Below, one piece after another: positions 13,721-23,467 of a DNA stretch of 64,000 bases. Within the stretch, counting starts at the first letter, position 1, and each line of letters begins with the position of its first letter. Source of the stretch: Xylocopa sonorina (taxonomy: Eukaryota > Arthropoda > Insecta > Hymenoptera > Apidae); the NCBI RefSeq assembly GCF_050948175.1, contig NW_027490109.1, positions 1,364,001 to 1,428,000 of the forward strand, in the 5' to 3' direction. Position numbers and translations under genes: made by a program. The notes under the pieces were generated by a model. It saw only the letters and a program-made list of their open reading frames with translations, made no database searches and was not told where the DNA came from.

Positions 13721-16700
13721 TGAAGTATTATGTATTCCACGTCTACACTTCAAATGAATGTGAATGCGACACTTCCTCGCTAGGAAATGGCGTTTGCAGA
13801 TGTCTACGTACCGTAGCAATAGATTTCTAATGCTTCTTAAGACGCGATATCGCATCTCATTTCTATGTTTCAAGGTAAGATTCAATATGATTTGCGAAGT
13901 ATCATGTATTCCTCGTCTACACTTCAAACGAATGTAAATGCGACACTTCCTTGCTAGGAAATAGCGTTTGCAGATGTCTACGTATCGTAGCAATAGCTTT
14001 CTAATGCTCCTTAAAACGCGATATTGAATCTCATTTCTATGTTTCATGGTAAGATATAATATGATTTGCGAAGTGTTATGTATTCCTCGTCTACACTTCA
14101 AATGAATGTGAATGCGACACTTCCTCGCTAGGAAATAGCGTTTGCAGATGTCTACGTATCGTAGCAATAGAGTTCTAATGCTTCTTAAAACGCGATATCG
14201 CATCTCATTTCTATGTTTCATGGTAAGATATAATATGATTTGCGAAGTATCATGTATTCCTCGTCTACACTTCAAATGAATGTAAATGCGACACTTCCTT
14301 GCTAGGAAATAGCGATTGCAGATGTCTACGTATCGTAGCAATAGAGTTCATATGATTCTTAAAACGCGATATCGCATCTCATTTCTATGTTTCATGGTAA
14401 GATATAACATGATTTGCGAAGTGTTATGTATTCCTCGTCTACACTTCAAATGAATGTGAATGCGATACTTCCTCGCTAGGAAATAGCGTTTGCAGATGTA
14501 TACGTATCGTAGCAGTACCTTTCTAATGCTTCTTAAAACGCGATATCGCATCTCATTTCTATGTTTCATGGTAAGATATAACATGATTTGCGAAGTGTCA
14601 TGTATTCCTCGACTACAATTCAAATGAATGTAAATGCGACACTTCCTTGCCAGGAAATAGTGTCTGCAGATGTCTACGTATCGAAGCAATAGAGTTCAAA
14701 TGCTTCTTAAAACGAGATATTGCATCTCATATCTATGTTTCATGATAGGATATAATATGCATTGCGAAGTGTTATGCATTCCTCGTCCACGATTCAAATG
14801 AATGTAAATGCGACACTTCCTTGCAAGGAAATAGCGTTTGCAGAAATCTACGTATCGAAGCAATAGAGTTCAAATGCTTCTTAAAACGCGATATTGCATC
14901 TCATTTCTATGTTTCATGGTAAGATATAACATGATTTGCGAAATGTTATGTATTCCTCGTCTACACTTCAAATGAATGTAAATGCGAGACTTCCTTGCTA
15001 GGAAATAGCGATTGCAGATGTCTACGTATCGTAGCAATAGAGTTCATATGATTCTTAAAACGCGATATCGCATCTCATTTCTATGTTTCATGGTAAGATA
15101 TAACATGATTTGCGAATTGTTATGTATTCCTCGTCTACACTTCAAATGAATGTGAATGCGATACTTTCTCGCTAGGAAATAGCGTTTGCAGATGTATACG
15201 TATCGTAGCAATACCTTTCTAATGCTTCTTAAAACGCGATATCGCATCTCATTTCTATGTTTCATGGTAAGATATAACATGATTTGCGAAGTGTCATGTA
15301 TTCCTCGTCTACACTTCAAATGAATGTCAATGCGACACTTCCTTGCAAGGAAATAGCGTTTGCAGATGTCTACGTATCGAAGCAATACAGTTCAAATGCT
15401 TCTTAGAACGAGATATTGCATCACATATCTATGTTTCATGATAAGATATAATATTCATTGCGAAGTGTTATGCATTCCTCGTCTACACTTCAAATGAATA
15501 TAAATGCGACACTTCCTTGCTAGGAAATAGCGATTGCAGATGTCTACGTATCGTAGCAATAGAGTTCTAATGCTTCTTAAAACGCGATATCGCATCTCAT
15601 TTCTATGTTTCATGGTAAGATAAAATATGATTTGCGTAGTGTTATGTATTCCTCGCCTACACTTCAAGTGAAAGTAAATGCGACACTTCTTTGCTAGGAA
15701 ATAGCGTTTGCAAATGTCTACCTATCGTAGCAATAGTGTTCTAATGCTTCTTAAAACGCGATATCGCATCTCATTTCTATGTTTCATGGTAAGATATAAT
15801 ATGATTTGCGAAGTATCATGTATTCCTCGTCTACACTTCAAATGAATGTAAATGCGACACTTGCTTGCAAGGAAATAGCGTTTGCAGATGTCTACGTATC
15901 GTTGCAATAGAGTTCTTATGATTCTTAAAAGGCGATATCGCATCTCATTTCTATGTTTCATGGTAAGATATAATATGATTTGTGAAGTATTATGTATTCC
16001 ACGTCTACACTTCAAATGAATGTGAATGCGACACTTCCTCGCTAGGAAATGGCGTTTGCAGATGTCTACGTACCGTAGCAATAGATTTCTAATGCATCTT
16101 AAAACGCGAAATCGCATCTCATTTCTATGTTTCATGGTAAGATATAACATGATTTGCGAAGTATCATGTATTCCTCGTCTACACTTCAAATGAATGTAAA
16201 TGCGAGACTTCCTTGCTAGGAAATAGCGATTGCAGATGTCTACGTATCGTAGCAATAGAGTTCATATGATTCTTAAAACGCGATATCGCATCTCATTTCT
16301 ATGTTTCATGGTAAGATATAACATGATTTGCGAAGTGTTATGTATTCCTCGTCTACACTTCAAATGAATGTGAATGCGATACTTCCTCGCTAGGAAATAG
16401 CGTTTGCAGATGTATACGTATCGTAGCAATAGCTTTCTAATGCTTCCTAAAACGCAATATCGGATCTCATTTCTATGTTTTATGGTAAGATATAATATGA
16501 TTTGCGAAGTGTCATGTATTCCTCGTCTACACTTCAAATGAATGTAAATGCGACACTTCCTTGCAAGGAAATAGCGTTTGCAGATGTCTACGTATCGAAG
16601 CAATAGAGTTCAAATGCTTCTTAAAACGCGATATCGCATCTCATTTCTATGGTTCATGGTAAGATATAATATGATTTGCGAAGTATCATGTATTCCTCGT

Positions 16701-17344
16701 CTACACTTCAAATGAATGTAAATGCGACACTTCCTTGCAAGGAAAAAGCGTTTGCAAATGTCTACATATCGTAGCAACAGTGTTCTAATGCTTCTTAAAA
16801 CGCGATATCGCATCTCATTTCTATGTTTCATGGTAAGATATAATATGATTTGCGAAGTATCATGTATTCCTCGTCTACACTTCAAATGAATGTAAATGCG
16901 ACACTTCCTTGCAAGGAAATAGCGTTTGCAGATGTCTACGTATCGAAGCAATACAGTTCAATTGCTTCTTAGAACGAGATATTGCATTTCATATCTATGT
17001 TTCATGGTAAGATATAATATGATTTGCGAAGTGTTATGTATTCCTCGTCTACACTTCAAATGAATGTGAATGCGACACTTCCTTGCTAGGAAATAGCGTT
17101 TGCAGATGTCTACGTATCGAAGCAATAGAGTTCAAATGCTTCTAAAAACAAGATACCGCATCTCAATTCTATGTTTCATGATAAGATGTGATATTCATTG
17201 CGAAGTGTTATGTATTCCTCGCCTACACTTCAAATGAATGTAAATGCGACACTTCCTTGCTAGGAAATAGCGTTTGCAGATGTCTACGTATCGAAGCAAT
17301 AGAGTTCAAATGCTTCGTAAAACGAGATATTGCATCTCATATCT
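13721..17344. repeat. Satellite, right part of block A
   Basis: About 21 monomers of the same 174-bp satellite, more heterogeneous than the duplicated part to the left. Segments near 13600-14300 and 15840-16260 share variants such as TTGCAATAGAGTTCTTATG and GGAAATGGCG, so smaller duplications are nested here. The last monomers before the retroelement (about 17100-17344) are type B. No gene or other element is visible. Confidence 0.85.
17341..17344. repeat. Target-site duplication of element 1 (left), ATCT
   Basis: ATCT directly precedes the LTR end at 17345 and recurs at 26265-26268 directly after the other LTR. Joining the flanks with one ATCT restores an ordinary type B monomer (CATATCTATGTTTCATG). 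Confidence 0.95.
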
Positions 17345-18851
17345 TGTCACGTCCCGAGGTGCGGTTGCGCTCGCAACGGTGGCACAAAATCGTAACCGTT
17401 CCCGAAAATAACGCGAATTGCGTCCGGACCGGGTTCGTTGGCGTTTCGGACTCGATAAAACGGTAATTAACACTAAACTTACCTTGCGAAGGCTTGATTC
17501 CGCTGTCTGATTTCTCTTTCTAGGTACCTGGAGCGCCTTGGATCCGCAACCGGGATGGCGGCGGCGTACGGCTGGAACGGAGGTACGGGTCGTGCGGCGA
17601 AGGAAACCTCCTTCACAGGTACCAGGACTCGAACGCAGGAAATTGAATATTCTGGTGCATCACCCACGTATTCCCGAGCGAGACGACGAATAAACTCTCT
17701 CCTCCCCGCGCGTCGTGTACGCTTTGTCGGAGGTGCAAGGCTCGTCGAGAATACTTGAACTTCGGTCGAGTACGGCGCGGCTAAGCGTTGGTTCGCTCTA
17801 GCTTACCGGGATCAACCTGGGCGCAAGATATTCTGTATACGGTAGAAGTGAGGATGGAGCAACTAAGCGCTGGTTCGCTCTAGTCGTCGAGCCTCAAGAC
17901 TATCGCAGATGAGATATAGAAATAGAATAATCGCGAGCGTACCCGTGGAGTAGAATTAAGGAATTGTATTTGGACTCGAATAAAGATACTTTGAATCTGG
18001 TAAAAATAAACTATATTCTATGATTTCACTATACTAAATACACTTGACTAAGTTCTAAGTTACTGACTAGCGATTACAATGAGAATTAGAAATAGTATAA
18101 AGTATCGAATGGACTCCGCTATGGGAGTATGGATAGAGACGAATGCATTAGAGCTAATTGCTCGTTGCGAATGAGCCTATTGCTCGGATCGGAAGTGCAT
18201 CGTTCGGATGCTGGATTAGAACTCCTCGGTTCGGAGATGAGATACGAACTCTCCGGTTCGGAGATGAGACGCGAACTGACTCTCGGATCTCGCGTCCGCG
18301 ACCTCCTCGGGTCGCGCGGCGCGCGAGTCGCTGGGCCCTCGCGGTGGGGCGGACGGTCGGAGTAGGGCGGCCGCTCGGCCCTCGTGGTGGGGCGGCCGTT
18401 CGGAGTGGGGCGCGGCCCGCGTTAAGCGTGAGCCGCGAGCGTCGAGTGTGCGCGCGAGTGCACGGAACATAACCGTGCATGAATAAAATATATACATATA
18501 TTCACTTAAATCTAGGTGTGTGTTGGTGTGTATGTACATAGGTGAGTAGTGTGCTTATTCTAATCCCACATGTACGAGAAGTACGTATAGGGCTTCGTGA
18601 TTGCTGGGGATTCGACCCAGTACGTGTCGGAGAGCTCCTCGCCCTCGTAATACGGGGTGAAGTCCTCCCCCTCGTGTGTGGAGATCGCGCGTGGGCGCGG
18701 CATGCTGCATCCCTCTTCCCTCTCGTACCTTTGTCTCCTTCTGTAGGGACGGCGAGTCGGCGGGTGGCCCGTGTGCAGGGGCTCCGGATACGGATGCTGG
18801 GGATGATGAGGTGGACGCCGGAGGGTGGCAGGCGGTACGCCTGACGTTACA
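17345..18851 (-). repeat. 3' LTR of element 1
   Basis: 1507-bp LTR. On the minus strand it starts TGTAACGTCAGG at 18851 and ends GGGACGTGACA at 17345. In order it holds the 3' end of the pol ORF (to 18560), a TATA-like AT-rich stretch near 18484-18501, a GC-rich block (about 18288-18468) containing two units of about 43 bp (from 18334 and 18377), a 27-bp tandem duplication (18227-18280), two copies of the CTAAGCG..GGTTCGCTCTAG motif (17863-17883 and 17781-17801), a small sense ORF (17667-17479) and a splice-donor-like site (17485-17477). Confidence 0.95.
17479..17667 (-). CDS. LTR-encoded 62-aa leader ORF, 3' LTR copy of element 1
   Basis: Same small ORF as in the 5' LTR of this element (24892-25080), and identical in protein. 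It includes the segment PYAAAIPVADPRRSRYL and stops inside the GTAAGT of a splice donor. In the 3' LTR it lies at the very end of the element and is probably passive. See the 29525-29713 entry for the reasoning that the peptide is under selection. Confidence 0.4.
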   Translation of the reverse strand: MGDAPEYSISCVRVLVPVKEVSFAARPVPPFQPYAAAIPVADPRRSRYLEREIRQRNQAFAR

Positions 18852-21800
18852 CCACCCCCCTTGGAAAAAGAATCTCGGCCATGCCGAGATCTCTTGTCTG
18901 TTGGGTAGATTTCGGGATGCTGGATCCTTCTCTTGGTCCTGTCGGCTGGATGCTGCGGAATCTGAGGTTTTTCGCCTGGTTGATCCTGGCGATAACGTTT
19001 GGAGTTTGGACCGTGGCTGCGGGCTTCCTTCGGATTGCAGGCACTTTCGTCGCTTTCACTTTCAGCGTTCGTTTGAATGTCACTGCTCTCACTGACTTCA
19101 TTTTCAGTTTTTCGCACTTTTCTTTCACTAGCATCCACACTCTGCATACTATGCATTCGTTTACAAATTTTGATTTTGTTCGTATGAACAATTTTATGGC
19201 GCCCTTTTACATTCAGCTTAACATTACAATTGCCCAAAATTTCGAGGATACGGTACGGTCCAGAATACTGTGCCTGGAACTTATGTTTGTTCGGCTCTTT
19301 TAAAAGATAGACCCATTGGCCTACCTCGAAGTTTTGGACATTGAGATTTCGGTCATAATAATATTTAGAACGGCGTTTCGCATTGTCTAGATTGGCTTTA
19401 GCCAAATCCTGAGATTTCGAGATTTTCTCCTGAAGTTGTATAAGATAGTCGCTATAAGTTTCGTTATCAGAGCTGTCCTGAAAAGGAGTGGCTGACGGCG
19501 TCCTAGCTATCCTGCCGAACACTAGTTCGTGTGGGGTGTATAATGTACCCTCGTGCACACTGGTGTTGTATGAAAACATTGCATACGGTAACCAATTCAC
19601 CCAATCGTTACTCGACTCTATGTAATGCTTCAGATATTCGGCCAGGACGTGGTGAGATCGTTCAACGGACCCGTTTGTCTGTGGATGGAACGCAGTGGAC
19701 TTGTATTGCTTAATACGGAATTTGATTGCTATGGCTTTAATCAAGCTGTTTATAAAGTTCGAACCTTGGTCCGTGAGTATGCCTTTCGGGCATCCGAACT
19801 TACAAATGAATTCTTTTATTAAAGCTTCGGCAATGTCTACTGCGGTGGTGGTTTTGAGAGGAACTGCGACTGAGTATTTAGTGAGGAGATCTTGGATCGT
19901 GAGGATACTCGTATAACCGTCGGAAGTTTCGGGAAGAGGACCCATTACGTCCATTGAAATCTTATCGAATGCCCTGCCAGGGGTGTCGGTTAAAGTGAGA
20001 GGCTGTCTGGTCTTTACCCGGACCAGTTTCTCTGTCTGACAACTTTTACATTTGCCAATATATTCTTGTATTTGTGTTTTCATGTTTGGCCAAAAGTATT
20101 GTTGTCTGATGCGAGAATAAGTTTTATTAACCCCTTTGTGACCTCCCACAGGGGAGTCGTGGTTTTCTCTTATTATTTTCAGTCGCTCTTCGACCGAAGG
20201 GGTTTTAATGAGGCCCTGGCAGACCGTAATCTGGACAGTTGTTTCGTAAAACAGGTCTTGAAGGATTTTCTGGATTCGGGACCAGGATACGGAGTCTAGA
20301 TAGGTTTGTGCGATACTAAATGTTTGTAATTGTAATTCGTTTACAACGTCGCACAAGGATCTGAATGTTTCTATTACGGTCTGGAAATTGATTGATCTGG
20401 TGGAATGTTCGATGATTGGAAGCTGGATTTGGAATTCGTTTCCGATTTTTATGACTTTGGCTTTGGTAAGGACGTGATTTTTGTTTAGGAGGAGTTTTTC
20501 AGCGTTCGCTAGATCTTTGGCGCCCGTGTCATAGGGGTGCCCAGATTGCGTGACGAAGACAACTACATTGTCTCGTCGCGTTGATAATGCGTCACGGCTG
20601 AAATTAAACAGAGGTTCGCGTCGGAAAAATTCATTTGGAGCAGGAGTATAAAAGTCGGTGCTGTCGCTGGCGACTTGCGGAGGAGATGCTGTGTTGGTAC
20701 GGAAGGATGTGCCTGGAGTCGGTAATTCAGGTTCTGATGTTACCGGAGTAGGAGGAGGCGCTAGTGTGGTATACTTTTTACGGGTTTCCGGAGGCACATC
20801 GAAGATGTCGTCCTCCGAGTTTTCTGAATACGAGAGCGGAAAAATTTGAGCGGGATTCCGCGACAATGCGTCCGCATTAAGGTTCGTTTTTCCACTTTTA
20901 TAGACCATCTCGTAGTCAAATTCCGCTAACTTAAGCCTCCACCGTACGAGTCTACTTGACGGGTCCTTGACCGAATTCATCCACACTAACGGTCGATGGT
21001 CGGTAACGAGTTTGAATTGATTACCGTATATGTATGGACGAAAGTAATGGACGGCGTAGACAATCGCCAGACACTCCTTCTCGATCGTGGAGTAGTTTTT
21101 CTCCGCAGCGTTTAACAGTCGCGACGTGTACGCGATTGGCAAGTCGCGGCCTATTGGTCCTTGACTCAAGATAGCACCAATAGCTTCGGCGGACGCGTCG
21201 GTCGTTATCACGAATGGTTGTTTGAAGTTGGGGTATTGCAAGATAGGCGCTTCGCATAGGCAATCTCGGAGTTTGACGAATGAATTCTCTTGCTCGTTAC
21301 GCCATACAAAGGGCGCGTCTTTTTTTAACAAATTTGTAAGTGGCTTAGCAATATTAGAAAAATTTGCGATGAACCGCCTGTAGTATCCCGCGAGCCCGAG
21401 GAATTGTTTGATCTGTTTCGCGTTGCGCGGGCGCGGAAAATTTTTGACGGCGCTAATTTTCGCAGGGTCAGGTTTTACACCGTGCTCACTGATAATATGA
21501 CCCAAATAGCTTACTTCTCTCCTCAAGAATTCGCACTTATCCGGCTGCAATACTAAATTAGCTTCTTTGAGCCGTTGAGTTAATTTCTCGAATTTAAGTC
21601 GATGTTCTTGAAGAGAGCTAGCGTAGATAACAATGTCGTCCAAATAGACGAAAATTTCGTTCCCTTGGAGACCGGACAGGACATTGTCCATAAGTCGTTG
21701 GAACGTCGCTGGCGCATTTTTTAATCCGAATGGCATTCTTTTAAATTCATAATGCCCGTGAGGCGTCGAAAAAGCGGTTTTGGGAGCATCGGCGGGCTCC

Positions 21801-23467
21801 ATTGGGATCTGATGAAATCCGCTCGCGAGATCGAATGTACTAAAATACTTCGCGCTCCCGAGCTGATCAAGTATCTCGGTAATGCAAGGGAGGGGATAGG
21901 CATCGGCGACAGATTTCTCATTGAGTGCGCGGTAGTCGATGACGACGCGCCATTGCTTGTTGCCCAAGGAGTCCGGTTTCTTTGGGACAACCCACAATGG
22001 CGAATTATATGGTGATTTTGACGGAGAGATGACACCATTTTGTAAAAATTTGTCGACTTGTCGTCGAATCTCCTCCTTATGAGCTGGTGGGAAACGGTAT
22101 TGTTTCACATTGACGGGGCGGTCGTCGACGGTTGGAATCTTGTGCGTGGTTGCTGACGTATGCCCTAATTTATCCCCCTCAATGTGAAAAAGCTCCTGCG
22201 TGCTTTGAACGAGACGGACGACGTGCTCTCTTTCCTCTGCGTTGAGGTGGTCGAGACGGAGGAGACTAAGAATTCGGTCTAGGCGAGATTTCGAAGGATT
22301 GGCGGATTTCGATGTTTGTTTTAACGGCGCCTGTTGTATATTATTTTTAACCGCCTGAGCATAGGAGATTTGTTGAACATTCGCGATTTTGCAACGCGAA
22401 GGAGGAGTTTCGAGTGTCGAATATGGTGTCTGACTCGAGAAAGAAATAGAAGTTTTCCCTTTTTGGGATGAGCCGATCGGTACGGCGGATACGTTAGATT
22501 TAGTAGATTTAGAAAAAACCGGATACAGCGACGGACTATCCTCCTCGTGGAGGGGAGTCATGATTTGCGCGGGCTCAAGTACGATTTCTGGTAACGCGAT
22601 TTCGACGGCGCGGTCGGATGAATTAATTATTCGAGTTACCGCTTTGCCCCGAATTACTCTGACGAGAGCGTTTCCGAAAAATATACCCGGCGCAAGATCG
22701 ATACGGGGAATTATACCTTCCGCGAGGTTCGAATTAACTACGCGGACCTTGATACCGATATTTGATCTCGGCGGAATGGAGATACGGTCTCCTGACTTCG
22801 GAGAAGCTGCTTTGTCTTGCGTTCGAAGCTTCGATTTCGTTGCTGCATCGCGTTTCAGCGGAGGCGATGATTTACGCGGCGGGCGCGGCGGCGGAGGGGG
22901 AATAGATTCCGTGCGCGGCGCTTGTTTACGTTTCGGCGATAGGAGAGGCTTTATTTTCGAGTCCGGTGACGGTTCCTCGAGTGTTTCGATATCGTCTTCG
23001 AAAGGAATTCTCTTACCATTCCATTTGATTATTTTATTTGGAAAAGAGATTTCTGCGTCCATACAGAACCCGGAGCCGAGGATCCCGCTTGGTTTAAGGG
23101 GAAAATCATCCTCGACCACATTAAAAGGGACGACGCGACCGAAAATGACAAGATTCACCGTCCCTAAGGTTGCGGTTTTGCCATCGGTTACCCCTGTTAT
23201 TATTACGATCTCGGACTTATCGATTCGCGCGGATGCTTTTAGAGCCGAACGTTTTATAATATTTATTTCCGCCCCAGTGTCCACCATGAAGCGAGTTGGT
23301 GAAATTAGAAGATCGGATTTTAGAATTACGTTTGGCGTGCTAGTTTTTCCGGTTATGTTTATCGCGGCGTTTCGTCGATTTCCGCGTTGGAGTTGTTCGC
23401 GGCGAGAGGACGGACTTGGTGCGCGGCCTCGCCACCTGTCTCGCGGCGGGTGCGGAGGCCATTGTCG
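18560..23467 (-). CDS. pol: Pol polyprotein of element 1 (PR-RT-RH-IN), reaching into the 3' LTR
   Basis: Polyprotein that copies retrotransposon RNA into DNA and integrates it. I start it at 23467, the first codon after the predicted -1 slip on GGGAAAC (23473-23467). The frame is open further upstream, with a first in-frame Met at 23554, but no separate initiation is needed. There are 1635 codons, with no indel relative to element 2. Visible motifs: protease DTGA just after FMV, RT YLDDI, RNase H TTDASAE, IEKEC and VTDHRP, integrase HHCC zinc finger, D..D..E catalytic residues and a GPY motif. An acidic and basic low-complexity tail leads through the polypurine tract into the 3' LTR, where the last ~96 residues are encoded, ending SYMWD. 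It differs from element 2 Pol at about ten positions (for example FEKLTQ against FDKLTQ). No stop or frameshift was found. Confidence 0.95.
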   Translation of the reverse strand, partial: RQWPPHPPRDRWRGRAPSPSSRREQLQRGNRRNAAINITGKTSTPNVILKSDLLISPTRFMVDTGAEINIIKRSALKASARIDKSEIVIITGVTDGKTATLGTVNLVIFGRVVPFNVVEDDFPLKPSGILGSGFCMDAEISFPNKIIKWNGKRIPFEDDIETLEEPSPDSKIKPLLSPKRKQAPRTESIPPPPPRPPRKSSPPLKRDAATKSKLRTQDKAASPKSGDRISIPPRSNIGIKVRVVNSNLAEGIIPRIDLAPGIFFGNALVRVIRGKAVTRIINSSDRAVEIALPEIVLEPAQIMTPLHEEDSPSLYPVFSKSTKSNVSAVPIGSSQKGKTSISFSSQTPYSTLETPPSRCKIANVQQISYAQAVKNNIQQAPLKQTSKSANPSKSRLDRILSLLRLDHLNAEEREHVVRLVQSTQELFHIEGDKLGHTSATTHKIPTVDDRPVNVKQYRFPPAHKEEIRRQVDKFLQNGVISPSKSPYNSPLWVVPKKPDSLGNKQWRVVIDYRALNEKSVADAYPLPCITEILDQLGSAKYFSTFDLASGFHQIPMEPADAPKTAFSTPHGHYEFKRMPFGLKNAPATFQRLMDNVLSGLQGNEIFVYLDDIVIYASSLQEHRLKFEKLTQRLKEANLVLQPDKCEFLRREVSYLGHIISEHGVKPDPAKISAVKNFPRPRNAKQIKQFLGLAGYYRRFIANFSNIAKPLTNLLKKDAPFVWRNEQENSFVKLRDCLCEAPILQYPNFKQPFVITTDASAEAIGAILSQGPIGRDLPIAYTSRLLNAAEKNYSTIEKECLAIVYAVHYFRPYIYGNQFKLVTDHRPLVWMNSVKDPSSRLVRWRLKLAEFDYEMVYKSGKTNLNADALSRNPAQIFPLSYSENSEDDIFDVPPETRKKYTTLAPPPTPVTSEPELPTPGTSFRTNTASPPQVASDSTDFYTPAPNEFFRREPLFNFSRDALSTRRDNVVVFVTQSGHPYDTGAKDLANAEKLLLNKNHVLTKAKVIKIGNEFQIQLPIIEHSTRSINFQTVIETFRSLCDVVNELQLQTFSIAQTYLDSVSWSRIQKILQDLFYETTVQITVCQGLIKTPSVEERLKIIRENHDSPVGGHKGVNKTYSRIRQQYFWPNMKTQIQEYIGKCKSCQTEKLVRVKTRQPLTLTDTPGRAFDKISMDVMGPLPETSDGYTSILTIQDLLTKYSVAVPLKTTTAVDIAEALIKEFICKFGCPKGILTDQGSNFINSLIKAIAIKFRIKQYKSTAFHPQTNGSVERSHHVLAEYLKHYIESSNDWVNWLPYAMFSYNTSVHEGTLYTPHELVFGRIARTPSATPFQDSSDNETYSDYLIQLQEKISKSQDLAKANLDNAKRRSKYYYDRNLNVQNFEVGQWVYLLKEPNKHKFQAQYSGPYRILEILGNCNVKLNVKGRHKIVHTNKIKICKRMHSMQSVDASERKVRKTENEVSESSDIQTNAESESDESACNPKEARSHGPNSKRYRQDQPGEKPQIPQHPADRTKRRIQHPEIYPTDKRSRHGRDSFSKGGGVTSGVPPATLRRPPHHPQHPYPEPLHTGHPPTRRPYRRRQRYEREEGCSMPRPRAISTHEGEDFTPYYEGEELSDTYWVESPAITKPYTYFSYMWD
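18852..18862 (-). other. Polypurine tract of element 1
   Basis: On the minus strand AAGGGGGGTGG lies directly against the TGTAACG start of the 3' LTR. This is the standard position of the plus-strand DNA primer in LTR retroelements. It is also translated, as a run of glycines within Pol. Confidence 0.9.
18872..18890 (-). other. Perfect 8-bp hairpin upstream of the polypurine tract, element 1
   Basis: ATCTCGGC, a 3-nt loop and GCCGAGAT form a perfect inverted repeat about 9 bp before the polypurine tract, inside the pol frame. The same hairpin is present in element 2 at 35718-35736. Confidence 0.6.

Larger units (their letters stand above)
1..17344. repeat. 174-bp satellite array, block A
   Basis: Tandem array with a 174-bp monomer. 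Taking the monomer to start at TTCAAATGAATG, consecutive starts lie at 3, 177 and so on. Each monomer carries three landmarks in order: TTCCTTGCAAGGAA (or a TTGCTAGG variant), CTACGTATCGTAG, and GCGATATCGC or GAGATATTGCATCTC. Two subfamilies alternate. Type A has CGTAGCAAT, CGCGATATCGC and ATGATTTGCGAAG. Type B has CGAAGCAAT, CGAGATATTGC, CATGATAAG and ATTCATTGCGAAG. 174 is divisible by three and the type A minus strand is open, which explains long minus-strand ORFs. I do not regard those as genes. The block runs off the left edge of the window and is cut at 17344 by retroelement 1. Confidence 0.97.

Noticed and set aside
62..17000. Dozens of minus-strand ORFs of 60-266 codons in the satellite (and the same in blocks B to D)
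   Set aside because: They are all the same 58-codon unit produced by a repeat length divisible by three. They start and stop wherever type B monomers or indels occur, and show no independent gene structure.
1..17344. CRISPR-like regular repeat array
   Set aside because: Repeats are contiguous 174-bp monomers without unique spacers and without cas genes, and the retroelements are eukaryotic.
18478..18490. AATAAA-type polyadenylation signal in the LTR
   Set aside because: It reads AATAAA only on the strand opposite to the element, and in the sense direction it is part of the TATA-like AT-rich stretch.
18129..18540. Overlapping Arg/Pro-rich ORFs on both strands of the GC-rich LTR block (also in the other LTRs and at 40744-40944)
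   Set aside because: GC-rich sequence has few stops. Comparison of the sense frame with the solo LTR shows almost only replacement changes, so the conservation is not at the protein level.
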